From the NCBI GenBank assembly GCA_024803745.1, contig JANJXV010001740.1, positions 1-64,000 on the forward strand: DNA of 64,000 nt, read 5' to 3'. The position numbers and the translations under genes are program-made. The notes below the pieces were generated by a model. It saw only the letters and a list, made by a program, of their open reading frames with translations, did not search any database and was not told the origin of the DNA. The stretch's first letter is position 1, and each line of letters starts with the position of its first letter. This document shows positions 54,887 through 64,000 of the stretch, piece by piece. The DNA is from Megascapheus bottae. Its lineage: Eukaryota > Chordata > Mammalia > Rodentia > Geomyidae.

Positions 54887-55118
54887 TTGTTGTTTCTTGT
54901 CATTTGTGGGGCTTGAACTCGAGGCCTGACCGTCTTTTGCACAAGGCTAATGATCTACTACTTTGAGCCACAGCTCTACTTCTGGTTTGTGAGTGGTTCA
55001 CTAAGGATGAGAGTTTTACTGGGACTTTTCTGCCCCGGCTAGCTTCAAATTGCAATCCTCAGATTTCAGTCTCCCGAGTAGCTAGGATTACAGATGTGAG
55101 CCACTGGCACCCAGTTTG
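54887..55118 (-). mobile_element. Composite SINE with imperfect duplication
   Basis: GGGGCTTGAACTCGAGGCCTG, GAGCCACAGCTCTACTTCTGG, GAGTAGCTAGGATTACAGATG and GAGCCACTGGCACCC. Flanks TTGATAGGAAC (54873) and TTGATATGAAC (55118) look like a diverged duplication. Confidence 0.92.
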
Positions 55119-55734
55119 ATATGAACTTCAAAAGATCCATTCAGTGTAGAGAAGGAAAACTGGAGATTATGTAAGGATGCAAAAGACTCCTATTTCTAAT
55201 AGACACTCTACCACTAACTTAAGCAATCCACTTTCCCAGCCTTCAGAACCTTCAAGGAAAGCCTGGGGAGATGTGTTTCTGTCCTCTGAACACTGTGTAA
55301 AAACACAAGTGGGAATGAGGAGGCGGGAAATGGCATATCTAAGAATGAGCTAGGATAAACCTACCGAAGGGGAGCACTCCACTAAAAGTGCTCAGAACAA
55401 ATGCATGGGATGCAGAAAGCCCTCTGAGTCACCAAGTTCCGCGGGCAAAGCATGCTGCCACCCAGAAATCTGGAAGAAACCTCCATGGTGTTTTTCATGG
55501 CAGTGACATGATTTTCTATTTCCTTCCACCACATACAAAGGCTCCAGGTCATCCTCATTCTTGCAAATACAATGGTCTTCTGATGTCAGCAGGCTGGCAG
55601 CTTTGAGCCTTGATCTTGATAGCTTTGATGTTTTTCACTTCCCTCATGACTGGTAACTGGAAACCTTTTTTTCCCCCCCTCTTGAATGAATAAACACATT
55701 GGTCATTTCTAGATGCTCCTTGGAGAAACTCTAT
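55119..55734. other. Unique sequence, no gene seen
   Basis: No recognised repeat or exon. Confidence 0.3.
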
Positions 55735-56030
55735 GCAGAGTCTCTGGCCTGTTTTCTAATGGACTTGTTAACACTGCATTGGTAATTGGACTGTAGGAGC
55801 TCTTCGTGTATTTCAGAAATTAGGCCTTTGTTTTTTTCTTTCCACAGGCATCCCAAGGGCTGGCAGACATTTTCTCACACGTTTGCAAGTTTCCATTTTG
55901 TCAGTGACGTGTTTCTTTTTGCCGCACAGAAGCTCTTAAGTTCGATGCAGTCTCATCTGTCTACTTTTGCTTTTCCTCCAGATGTTGCTGAAGTTAATTC
56001 CGTGACTTCTCTGTCAAGACCGCGTCTGGT
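55735..56030 (-). mobile_element. L1 ORF2 C-terminal region fragment
   Basis: CTCTGGCCTGTTTTCTAATGG, ATTTCAGAAATTAGGCCTTTG, GCAGACATTTTCTCACACG, TTTTTGCCGCACAGAAGCTC and CAGTCTCATCTGTCTACTTT follow the antisense L1 ORF2 3' portion ('tggatattagtcctttgtcagatg...tttgctgtgcagaagctttttagtt'). The plus-strand open frame across it is antisense to the L1 and not a gene. Confidence 0.85.
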
Positions 56031-56094
56031 GAGGCTTTGACTTTTTGTTCCAAAAGTTTTACCCACAAGAAAAAAACATTTGAAATCACCGCCT

Positions 56095-56570
56095 TGAGTG
56101 ATTAGTACACCAAAATCTCGAGAACAATTAGCATTCCCAAAATGCTGCTCGTATGTGAATGGCTTTCACTGGCATCAGAATGACCAAATTAGATCAATTA
56201 ATTCTATCATTTAATTAATTACATGTCCCAGGGCTATCTTAAAGGCCTCAGATAACAACTGAAAAGAAACCCCAAACAGTTGCTTTGATATCAAGTAGTT
56301 ACATCCCTAAGTCTTACTTAATAAGGAATAGCCCAATTGAAAACAAGAGGGCATTATTATTTTATCAGCACTCTGAAACAAATGCACTAAATGGTTTGTT
56401 ACCAATCTGCAAGTTATCTTTATACCATCCAGACGAGGTAGTTCAAATCCTACGTGATTTGCATGTAAGCCCTTCTGGTCACCACACAATCAAACTGAAT
56501 AATGTCACTCATCTTCAGGTAAAATGGTGTTTATAATGTCCTGAGAGACTATAGGGACCGCCAGTAGTCC
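56095..56570. other. TAAT-rich unique block, candidate enhancer or exon
   Basis: No repeat recognised. It has TCAATTAATTC, TTTAATTAATTACATG (56210-56225), an octamer ATTTGCAT at 56456-56463 and many TAAT-type cores. It also holds an open frame at 56252-56518 (89 codons) bounded by a weak CCTCAG acceptor-like end and a good donor-like CTTCAG|GTAAAA. I recognise no protein family. Confidence 0.3.
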
Positions 56571-56642
56571 TCTTTTCCTTCTCTCACATGAAAATATAGC
56601 ATTTGAAATTTGAAAGATAGAAAACAAAACCCAGACTTCATA

Positions 56643-56880
56643 GGTGCCAATTCTGGGCCTTGAACTCAGTGCCTAGGTGCTGCCCCTGAGTGTTTTGCTC
56701 AAGGCTAGTACTGTACCACTTGAGTCACAGCTCCACTTCCAGCTTTTTTGGGAGTGGTTTCTTTAGAGATAAGAGACTTATGGACTTTACTGGCCAGGCT
56801 GGCTTCAAACGGAGGGATTCTCAGATCTCAGCCTCCTGAGTATCTAGGATTCCAGGTGTGAGTGATTGATGCCCAGCTAA
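56643..56880 (-). mobile_element. Composite SINE, B1-like plus Geo-like
   Basis: CTGGGCCTTGAACTCAGTGCC, GCTCAAGGCTAGTACTGTACC, GAGATAAGAGACTTATGGAC, CAGCCTCCTGAGTATCTAGG and GTGAGTGATTGATGCCC in antisense order. Confidence 0.92.
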
Positions 56881-57924
56881 CACTCAGATTTTCCACTTTC
56901 ATCCCTGTGCTGGTTGACGAGGCATTCAGTGAGTTCAGCATGTGAATGGAGACCATTTACAATTTCCCTGGACACCTTTCCACACCCGACTTTCTTCACC
57001 TTCTCATGCACATAGAGACACACAAGAAGAAATTCCAACCATACAAAACAGAATTCTGAAAGCTCTCATTACAAAGCCCAGTAAGAATCAAAACTCCACC
57101 ATAGATAATTAGCTTACATGCCGTTCTGATCACACCACGGTGTCATCTCTAGGCTGCAGGGAAGATGTCTTTAACTATAGACAACATTATCATGACTCGT
57201 ACAACAGAAGAGATTCTGAGACAAGGATTTCAGTGCCTGATAATACACAGTACAGGGACAGTGGAGGTGCTGGAGCCTGAGAATTTACAAAATCAGGAGG
57301 AATCAGAAGGGAAAATGTCACAGTCTCACTTTGATATTCTGCCCCGCTCCCCTTAATTATTGTGCTACACTGTTTGCTGAGGAATGCCATAATCAAGCAT
57401 CATTTTCTTGTCTAACCCTATGGTGATGTCCCAGCTTGCAGGTCTTAAGCTCACCCCCAAACATAAGACACGGGATCTTCCCAATCTGCTTTGATGCCCT
57501 AACCCTGTGAACAGAATTTCCTTACTGGCAATACAGCCTGGTAAGCACTTCTGTCATTTGCTGCCAAAAACTCGCTCAAAAACTTGATGCTTCTCTTAAT
57601 TCTGCACATGAATTCAAATTTGCTATACCAGAAATCTATCTGCTGTCAATCACAGATCATCAATAATAGATAATAATATCCATATCATTACGTCCGTGGT
57701 AGCAATTTATCTGTCTGCATAACCACTTGGTTGGTGATGGCTGTTCACTTTTCAGAGAGAAGTTCAGAAGAGTTCCGTGGGTTTGTCCCAAGCAACAGCA
57801 TACTGAGGAAATGGCTGAATTTGTACCTCACGGTCCATCTCCTTTCCACCGAGTGGTCAGGAGGTCAATGTGTTCTACAGTACACACACTCTTTGCTAGA
57901 AATAGAAAGGAATTTCTTTTGGGC
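56881..57924. other. Unique sequence, no gene seen
   Basis: A 63-codon ATG frame at 57165-57356 follows a CTGCAG acceptor-like end but lacks a donor. Other frames overlap and are unsupported. Confidence 0.3.
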
Positions 57925-58066
57925 AATACTTAGGTTTCCTCTCAGGTCTTTGCACTGCTAGACAGGTACTGTACCACTGGAACTAGGTTCCTAGATTTTT
58001 GTTTTGGAGTTCTTTTTCACACAGGGTCTGTCTGTTTGTGTCTCTGTCTGTCTCTCTGTCTCTCTG

Positions 58067-58102
<36 letters not shown>

Positions 58103-58185
58103 TCTCTCTCTCGCTTTATGATCATCCTATATATGCCTCCTGTATATGGCTAGGATTACAGGTATATACCGCCACACCTAAGAGG
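57925..58185 (-). mobile_element. Older B1/ID SINE split by a microsatellite
   Basis: The antisense ID arm (GTCTTTGCACTGCTAGACAGG, GTACTGTACCACTGGAAC) is followed by CACACAGGGTCTGTCTG, then a 90-bp pyrimidine microsatellite, then a B1-like head (GATCATCCTATATATGCCTCC, GGCTAGGATTACAGGTATATAC). The microsatellite grew inside the B1 arm. Confidence 0.75.
58026..58113. repeat. (TCTG)n/(TC)n microsatellite inside a SINE
   Basis: TGTCTGTC and TCTCTGTCTC units change to about 14 pure TC units at the right end. Confidence 0.93.
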
Positions 58186-58934
58186 AGAAGCTTTTTTCAA
58201 AAAAAATGGGTGAAGTTCTGTATTTGGAGTTGTTTTGAAACTGACATTGGTGTCAACAAAATGACACCAACATGATAAAACTAGTGAGTAATGTAAAATG
58301 CCATGAGCCAGTGTGAGGGCTTAGATCTGGAATGTATCTATAGACAAGTATGGTGGGATTGGGGGAGGGGTTGTAATTCGTGGTAAGGAAAGTGGTTGTG
58401 TTAGCATCCTGCCCCTGTGACAATACAGCTAAGAAAAATAACTCATCTATTCTACCTGCATTTTTATGTTTATACAATAGGTGCCTCCAAGTTGGACTTA
58501 TGAGCAAAGAGTATCCCTCTCATTTCATTAAGATGTGCTGTACTCATTTCTTTTATTTTAAAAAATGGCATTATATTTGAATTGCAACATGCTGCCCATT
58601 TTTTTTTCCAGATGAGAAGTCAACTGACGGACGCTGTAATTTGGAAGTGCGTGTGTGCATGAGAATGTCCCAGCAGGCTCCATTTCTGATCCATTAGATC
58701 AGTAATTACAACACAAAGTGAGGGGACAAATATTAATGCATCAGGAAATCTTGGAAGAAATGTCAAACTACCCACACAGCACAGCTTCCTTGGATCTTCA
58801 GAGTGACCTGAATACTTAATAACTAGAGTAGAAGACTTCATTGTAAGGAGGCCACCAGGTTATTCCAGGAAGGCCACTCCTGTGCCATTCCACACCCCAT
58901 CCCCCAAGAAAGTCACATGAAAAAGTGGCCCAAA
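58186..58934. other. Unique sequence, no gene seen
   Basis: No recognised repeat or exon. Confidence 0.3.
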
Positions 58935-59168
58935 AGGGCCAGGGGTTATGATGCATGCCTGTAATCTCAGCTAGGGATAAGAGATAATGAAGATATAGTC
59001 CTTGTCAAAAACAGAAGACCTTATCTAAAAAAAAAATAAGCTAAACAAAAGGGAAAGGGGGGGGAGAGAGGAAGGGAGGAAGGAAAAAACTGTGGACATA
59101 GCCCAAGTGACAGTGTTTGCTCAGTATGTGCTAAACCATAGGCTTACTCCCTAGAACCACAGACAACA
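58935..59168 (+). mobile_element. Older B1 plus ID SINE with expanded linker
   Basis: GGCCAGGGGTTATGATGCATG, CCTGTAATCTCAGCTAGGG, a purine-rich linker (AAAGGGAAAGGGGGGGG, AGGAAGGGAGGAAGG), then the ID arm (CATAGCCCAAGTGACAGTG, TTACTCCCTAGAACCAC). Confidence 0.7.
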
Positions 59169-59275
59169 ACAAATAGTTTATCCATATTTTGAAGGCAAGT
59201 AAACTCAAAAAGGTTGTCACTAACCCCAAAGGCACACAGCCAGTAAGAAAGGATTGGACCTGGGCTTCTTTTCCT
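59169..59275 (-). mobile_element. MIR SINE fragment
   Basis: CCATATTTTGAAGGCAAGTAA then AAAGGCACACAGCCAGTAAG and ATTGGACCTGGGCTTC match the antisense MIR core. Confidence 0.75.
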
Positions 59276-59734
59276 ACCATCAGGCCTGACTTGTAAGCCT
59301 GTCATTATCTTAGAGCTGAGTAACAAAACAATTCTATTGGACAAGACTCTTGTGATTATCTAGAGCTGTGTATCCAAACACTATTGGAGATGCATCTACT
59401 CTCATAGTCAGCTGCTGGGACAATTCCTCCATAAACACTGCCTACTGGGGAGAAATTCATTCTCTACCTTCTTCCATCCACCTTACTCTCACCCCTGCAT
59501 CACACCCATGGAATCAACATAGCAAGTTCCACAGGGACTGTCATAGACTGGATATCACTAGAATTTAAGCTTTCTGTAGCTAATTTTCCCTGGCTTGAAA
59601 ACTTTAATGTAACTGTCAGACCCCCCAGGTTTTTTGGAGAACTAGGGTGGTGGTGGCAATTATTTCTAGATTCTGGTACCTTCCTCATGTACCTTCTGGT
59701 AGCACATAACTCTTAACTCCAGAGCTCATTTCCT
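59276..59734. other. Unique sequence, no gene seen
   Basis: No recognised repeat or exon. Confidence 0.3.
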
Positions 59735-59845
59735 TCCTTATTTTCTTCATTAGTTTGTAAGCTCCCACTGCCAACAAACATGACCCATCTGATAACAAAA
59801 TGTTGACAACAGAATGCCTGACATATTAAAGCTGTCAAATAAAAA
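59735..59845 (+). mobile_element. L2 3' fragment
   Basis: GTTTGTAAGCTCCCACTGCC and AATGCCTGACATATTAAAGC followed by TGTCAAATAAA match the sense L2 3' end loosely. Confidence 0.5.
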
Positions 59846-59935
59846 AAATGAGTTTTTACCAGGTGGTCCAAATATGTCACCTGTGTGGAAGACATTTTTC
59901 AAAAATAGATTGTAGAGGTCAAAAAGTTACTGGGT

Positions 59936-59937
<2 letters not shown>

Positions 59938-59987
<50 letters not shown>
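59938..59987. repeat. (CA)n microsatellite
   Basis: About 25 uninterrupted CA units. Confidence 0.96.
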
Positions 59988-59989
<2 letters not shown>

Positions 59990-60587
59990 TAACCTCAAGG
60001 TGACAGGTTCTTGTTGATACTGGCTTGGTGTCTTCAAAAATCCATTTCTAATCTACTCTGAACAAAAAAACAAAAACATTTTTGTCAAGAATCCTTCCCT
60101 CAGATGAAGCAAACAGATCCTCTTCCCAAAGAGAAATTAATAGGAGAATGACCCAAAAGAATACACTAGGATTAGGCTTGCTTTTTATATTTTATTTTCT
60201 CCCCTCATCATCAAACAATGCAGACCAAAAGTGGGGCCTGTCAACCAATGCTTATTATCAAGGGTGCAATTCTCTTGAAAAATCTCAGAGGCTGAACACC
60301 CTGATTCAAATTGCTAGGTAACAACTAAGATTGTCAATGGAAATAAAAGCCTGGAAGAAAATTGAAAAGCAGAGATGAAAGGTGAGTGACCTCAGGGATG
60401 GCTGAGTTCTTAAAAAGAAAGAGACAACAAAGATGATAGTACAAATGGATAATATTAAATGAGATTTTGTTGTTGTTTTAAGTCTGGAGAGAGAGCCTCC
60501 CAAACAGAACCCTTTTCCAAATACACATTGGCAGGTTTGTGATGCATATTTGCAGGGAAAAAGAGGCCAGTTCCAAGGTTTGGGATA
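59988..60587. other. Unique sequence, no gene seen
   Basis: No recognised repeat or exon. Confidence 0.3.
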
Positions 60588-60628
60588 TAGGCAGGTAGGT
60601 AGGCAGGTAGGTAGGTAGGTAGGTAGGT

Positions 60629-60670
<42 letters not shown>

Positions 60671-60676
60671 ATAGAC

Positions 60677-60724
<48 letters not shown>
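60588..60724. repeat. Compound (GGTA)-(GGCA)-(GATA)-(GACA) tetranucleotide repeat
   Basis: Four related tetramer blocks follow in order: GGTA with scattered GGCA, GGCA, a short GATA block with single GACA units, then GACA. Each step differs by one base, which suggests successive expansion of variant units. Minus-strand Leu/Pro/Ser/Cys-rich open frames of 132 and 153 codons are artefacts. Confidence 0.97.
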
Positions 60725-60787
60725 CGACTAATCTGCATATGAGCATGCATATGCATAAACAACACACATGTGTCTTTTTGTGTGTAG

Positions 60788-61014
60788 CAGGGAGGGGGTC
60801 TTGGAGCTTGAACTCTGGGTCTGGGCTCTGTTCCTGAGCTCTTCAGCACGAGAGCGTACCACTTGAGCCACAGCACTACTTCTGGTTTTTCCAGTGGTTA
60901 ACTGGAGATAAGTCTCATGGACTTTTGTGCCCTGGCTGGCACTGAGCTGAGATCCTCAGATATCAGCCTCCTGAGGAGCTAGGATTACAGGGGTGAGCCA
61001 TCAGTGCCTGGCTC
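60788..61014 (-). mobile_element. Composite SINE, B1-like plus Geo-like
   Basis: GGAGCTTGAACTCTGGGTCTG, CCTGAGCTCTTCAGCACG, GAGATAAGTCTCATGGAC, CTGAGGAGCTAGGATTACAG and GTGAGCCATCAGTGCCTGG in antisense order. Confidence 0.92.
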
Positions 61015-61041
61015 CTGTGTCTTAGTTTCATGTGAGAGAGA

Positions 61042-61047
<6 letters not shown>

Positions 61048-61098
<51 letters not shown>
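61048..61098. repeat. (CA)n microsatellite
   Basis: About 25 CA units a short distance beyond the head of the antisense SINE. Confidence 0.95.
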
Positions 61099-61101
<3 letters not shown>

Positions 61102-61224
61102 ATTGACAAAAACCAGACACAATGGGAAGCCAGAAAGAGAGGAAACCAGAACACATTCACCAAAGATGGTTGCCTATTTATATTACCAGGAATGGCCATT
61201 TTGCATAATTAATGCATAATTTTT

Positions 61225-62208
61225 TCATATATTTTTGTTGTAATTAATCGAAGGGTCACATTATATTCGCCAGATAGAAGGTGCATTACTTCACATACAT
61301 TGATACCCTTTCTCATGTCTTGGTCCCCATTTCCCTCCTCTCCACCCTCACTCCTCATCTTGTTTTCCCCCCTTCCCTATCCAATTTCAAATAACCAAAT
61401 ATGCATATATCCAATATATCAGATAACAAAGCGAAATACTGTAACAATATGAGATAACCAAGGGACAGCAAAAGAGATGAGAGATAACAGTACATTAAGG
61501 ACAACAATCACTCATTATATGGCTTTTGTTTCTATATCCTAGAGGTCCTTTCATTTAGCGTCATACTGTATGGATAACATAGTACAATAAGGACAACAAT
61601 CACTCATTATATGGCTTTTGTTTCTATATCCTAGAGGTCCTTTCATTTAACATCATACTGTATGGACTTATGTATCAAGATTTTGCTCTATTGCAGATCT
61701 CTGCTAGTAGAGCCCAAGGTTTCTACTGATTATGACGAATGAGGGAAACCATTGAGCCTAAGTTCCTTTGAGTCTGGCTTACTGGATTTTTTCTAAGTCT
61801 TTCCATTTCCTTACAAATGGGGCGATGTCGTTCTTTCTGACAGCAGTATAGAATTCCACTGTGTACAAATACCACATCTTGTTGATCCATTCATCAACTG
61901 AGGGACATCTAGGTTGGTTCCATATCTTTGCTATGGTGAATAGTGCTGCAATGAACATTGTTGTGCTAGTGGGTTTAGTATGTCCTTGTTTCTGGGTGGT
62001 TGCGTAAATGCCAAGTAGTGGAATTGCTGGGTCATAGGGGAGTTCTATGTTTAGTCTTGAGGAACTGCCACACTGCTTTCCATAGTGGTTGAAGGAGTTT
62101 GCACTCCCACCAACAGTGTAGTAGTGATCCCTCCTGGCCACATCCCCTCCAGCATCTGTCGTTATTAGTTTTTTTGATCCTGGCCATTCTAACTGGAGAG
62201 TTGTTTTG
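61225..62208 (-). mobile_element. 5'-truncated L1 insertion
   Basis: An antisense A-rich tail, a 3' UTR of about 550 bp shared with 31451-31641, then the C-terminal part of ORF2 ending at 62208. Imperfect duplications ATTAATGCATAATTTTT (from 61208) and ATTAACGCATAAATTTTT (from 62209) flank it. The 3' UTR carries an internal 92-bp tandem duplication (61483-61670). Confidence 0.93.
61779..62208 (-). pseudogene. L1 ORF2 C-terminus, frameshifted
   Basis: The intact protein would be the L1 endonuclease/reverse transcriptase; only its C-terminal end is present. The upstream part has the cysteine-rich segment in the pattern C-x3-C-x7-H-x4-C. The downstream part has PYDPAIPLLGIY and MFIAALFTIAKIWNQP. 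They lie in different frames with the switch near 62050, so the copy is dead. Confidence 0.92.
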
Positions 62209-62398
62209 ATTAACGCATAAATTTTTAATGCAATTTATCAGGGAAAATTTTAAAACCAAGCATTTATGCAGTAAGATCATGTAAGTGTTTGCTTGAGATA
62301 AGCAAGAGAGATTTCCAAACTGTCAGGAAAGATCAGAATCCTTTGGCTCCCTGAAATGAGATTGAAACCTGACTTGCTTAAACCTTGTCAAGGTCTAA

Positions 62399-62658
62399 GC
62401 CCAGCGCCAGCGGCTCACATCTGTAACTCGAGCTACTCAGGAGGCTGAGATCTAAGCATGACAGTTCGAAGCCAACCAGGGTAGCAAAGTCCATAAGACT
62501 CTTAGCTCCATTCAATCAACAAGAAACTAGAAGCAGAGTTGTAACTCAAGTGGTATAGCAAGTAGCTTGAGAAAAAAACAAACAAACAAAAACATCCCCT
62601 CAGGAACAGCATCCAGACTCCCAGTTCAAGCCTCAAGACTGGCATCAAAAAACAAAGG
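62399..62658 (+). mobile_element. Composite SINE with target-site duplication
   Basis: GCGCCAGCGGCTCACATCTG, CTCAGGAGGCTGAGATCTAAG and a Geo arm split by an internal A-rich run (AAAAAAACAAACAAAC), then CAAGCCTCAAGACTGGC. The duplication TTGTCAAGGTCTAA / TTGTCAGGATCTAA is at 62385-62398 and 62659-62672. Confidence 0.92.
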
Positions 62659-62754
62659 TTGTCAGGATCTAAATACAAGAGATTGTCTCTGATCACTTAC
62701 ATTTACTGGAAAGCCTGAGTAAAGTAACAGTGAGTTAAACATCTCATTTGTATC

Positions 62755-62900
62755 CAATTTTACAGAGTCTTTATTTGCAACTCTGCTTAAGGGCGATCTG
62801 ATGTTACCATCCTCATCTTGCACATGAGGAAACTGAGTCACAGAGAGATGAAATAATGTTCCTAAAGTTGCATATTGGGGAACTGGAGCCAGGATCTAAA
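62755..62900 (-). mobile_element. MIR SINE
   Basis: TACCATCCTCATCTTGCAC, ATGAGGAAACTGAGTCACAG and AGAGATGAAATAATGTTCC are the antisense MIR core. Confidence 0.85.
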
Positions 62901-63105
62901 GAAGGCGAGGCCTGGCATGGGTGCACAGAGTCTACGCTATGAATACCACAGGACATGGGCAGGCATCTGTAGGTTCCATAACCACCAAATCCCTGGAGGA
63001 TTGCTGAAGAAAGAAAATGAAATCATCCAGAAAAGAAAAAAAAAATTAACCAACTATCTATGTACGGCTAGGTAAAGTCATGGTGAAAAACAAGAGTTGG
63101 GGAAT

Positions 63106-63175
63106 ATGATTTTTGGTGATGCTGAGATTTGAATTCAGGGCTTCACACTTGCTAGGCCCACATTCTGCCGGCACT
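63106..63175 (-). mobile_element. ID-type SINE arm
   Basis: ATTTGAATTCAGGGCTTCAC then ACTTGCTAGGCCCACATTC, the antisense ID arm of the older B1/ID class. Its B1 part may be one of the pieces at 63505-63750. Confidence 0.65.
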
Positions 63176-63254
63176 TATGTGGGTGTTGGTAATTATCTTT
63201 ATTGGCTTATAGTAGTGATACAGGAAGGAAGTTTGTGATTATATGTCCACACAG

Positions 63255-63498
63255 GTATACTGTGCTCCAATCAATCTCACCCTGGGTAAGACCTTGAACT
63301 CAAGGCTTCTTTCCCTTAGCTTTGTCACTCAAAGCTGATACCTCTACCCTTTGAGCCACAGCTCTACTTCTAGATTTTTGGTAGCTAATTGGAAATAAGA
63401 TTCTTAAAGATTTTCCTGCCTGGGAGGGCTTTGTGCCATTGACCCTCAGATCTCAGTCTCCCAAGCAGCTGGGACGGCAGGAGTGAGCCACTTGTGGA
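63255..63498 (-). mobile_element. Composite SINE, B1-like plus Geo-like
   Basis: GACCTTGAACTCAAGGCTTC, GAGCCACAGCTCTACTTC, TTGGAAATAAGATTCTTAAAG, AGCTGGGACGGCAGGAGTG in antisense order. It separates the ID arm at 63106-63175 from B1 pieces downstream and may be nested in an older SINE. Confidence 0.85.
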
Positions 63499-63504
63499 TT
63501 TCTT

Positions 63505-63750
63505 TTTTAAAGACAGCATCTTGCATTATGGCAGGGCTGACCTCAGTTATGCCAATCTCTCATACGCTTCCCCGGGTGGCTGGAAATGACAGTTTATCGC
63601 TACCATGCCCCAGCCTTTGGCTGAGATGGAATCCTGAAAGCATTTTCGTTTTAGTGGTGGTGGGTTTGGGCAGGGCTGGCCTGTAAATCCAGGTCTCTGC
63701 CTCTCACGTAGCTAGGATGATAAGCTTAAGCTACCCCCATGCCTGGCTTT
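63505..63750 (-). mobile_element. Two old B1-type SINE pieces
   Basis: The first piece has GCAGGGCTGACCTCAGTTATG and CTACCATGCCCCAGCC. The second has CAGGGCTGGCCTGTAAATCC, CACGTAGCTAGGATGATAAG and CCATGCCTGGCTTTG. Both are antisense B1-like heads. Confidence 0.65.
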
Positions 63751-64000
63751 GAACTGCACAAGAATGCCTGTGTATCCTCAGTGAACGTGTTTTACAATTC
63801 CTAGGAGAACTTCTCTCCCAGTTCTCTGCCTTCGTTTTCCATGCTAGATTCCTCATTAATCCAAGACATCGGAGAGTTGAGCTCAGGCAGGCAACCTGAA
63901 TATTTTGTCTGCGTGTTTCCTGGCTGGGACAGAGGAAGTAAATGGGTATCTTAGTGTGATTGCAGACAGGTGTCAATGGAGAGACAAAGACGACCGAGAT
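63751..64000. other. Unique sequence at the window edge
   Basis: No recognised repeat or exon. Anything that continues past the edge cannot be judged. Confidence 0.3.

Noticed and set aside
55786..56040. 84-codon plus-strand frame
   Set aside because: It is antisense to an L1 ORF2 fragment and does not represent a host protein.
57165..57356. ATG-initiated 63-codon frame after an acceptor-like CTGCAG
   Set aside because: Acceptor weak, no donor, stop inside unique sequence. Too short to support.
60306..60876. Minus-strand frames of 132 and 153 codons with many Leu, Pro, Cys and Ser
   Set aside because: Most of each frame is the tetranucleotide array, and the rest is SINE. No gene is implied despite the membrane-like composition.

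Overview
The window looks like nuclear DNA from a mammal, most likely a rodent of the superfamily Geomyoidea (kangaroo rats, pocket mice, gophers). The main evidence is about 38 SINE copies. Several have the two-part IDL-Geo structure: a tRNA-Ala/ID-like left arm followed by the right arm that begins AGCCAGAAGTGGTGCTGTGG. As I recall, that element is restricted to geomyoids. The rest of the composition fits a mammalian genome: MIR, L2, L1 (old and younger), MER5-type and MaLR-type relics, long (CA)n and (TC)n microsatellites, and CpG depletion. I find no CpG island, no tRNA or rRNA gene and no protein-coding gene that I recognise. The segment is best read as intergenic or deep intronic DNA. 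Most open reading frames run through repeats or are short chance frames.

Layout. 0-6.3 kb: SINEs, MIR relics, two old L1 3' fragments and a large (TC)n(AC)n tract. 6.3-13 kb: mostly unique sequence with a MER5 hAT relic, L2 and older B1/ID SINEs. 13-21 kb: old L1, MIR, an MLT1-like LTR, a CpG-retaining unique block near 14.1-14.3 kb, a SINE cluster at 18.0-18.6 kb with two SINEs nested in a third, and a young IDL-Geo with a perfect target-site duplication. 21.8-28.4 kb: no lineage-specific SINE; it holds MIR relics, one well-preserved MaLR-type LTR and much unique sequence. 28.4-34.2 kb: SINEs, a truncated L1 3' end with a perfect 15-bp duplication, and a 156-bp all-purine pentamer tract. 34.2-40 kb: again nearly SINE-free, with a candidate solo LTR inside AT-rich DNA. 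40-45.8 kb: IDL-Geo copies plus a possible two-exon transcript model at 40.77-41.31 kb. 45.8-49.5 kb: SINE-free unique sequence with a possible 3'-terminal exon. 49.5-55.1 kb: dense SINEs, a canonical CTCF motif and a 209-bp purine tract. 55.1-57.9 kb: an L1 ORF2 fragment and a TAAT-rich unique block with an 89-codon open frame ending at a splice-donor-like sequence. 58-64 kb: SINEs, compound microsatellites and a 5'-truncated, frameshifted L1.

No set of genes can be shown to act together here. What may be functional is regulatory: the CTCF motif, the unique blocks in SINE-free intervals, and a few exon-like stretches. I did not find evidence for a new multigene system. The most useful leads are the CTCF site, the ID-like architecture of the Geo arm, the exon candidates and the putative solo LTR. 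Repeat boundaries and families come from pattern recognition against remembered consensus sequences, not from a search.
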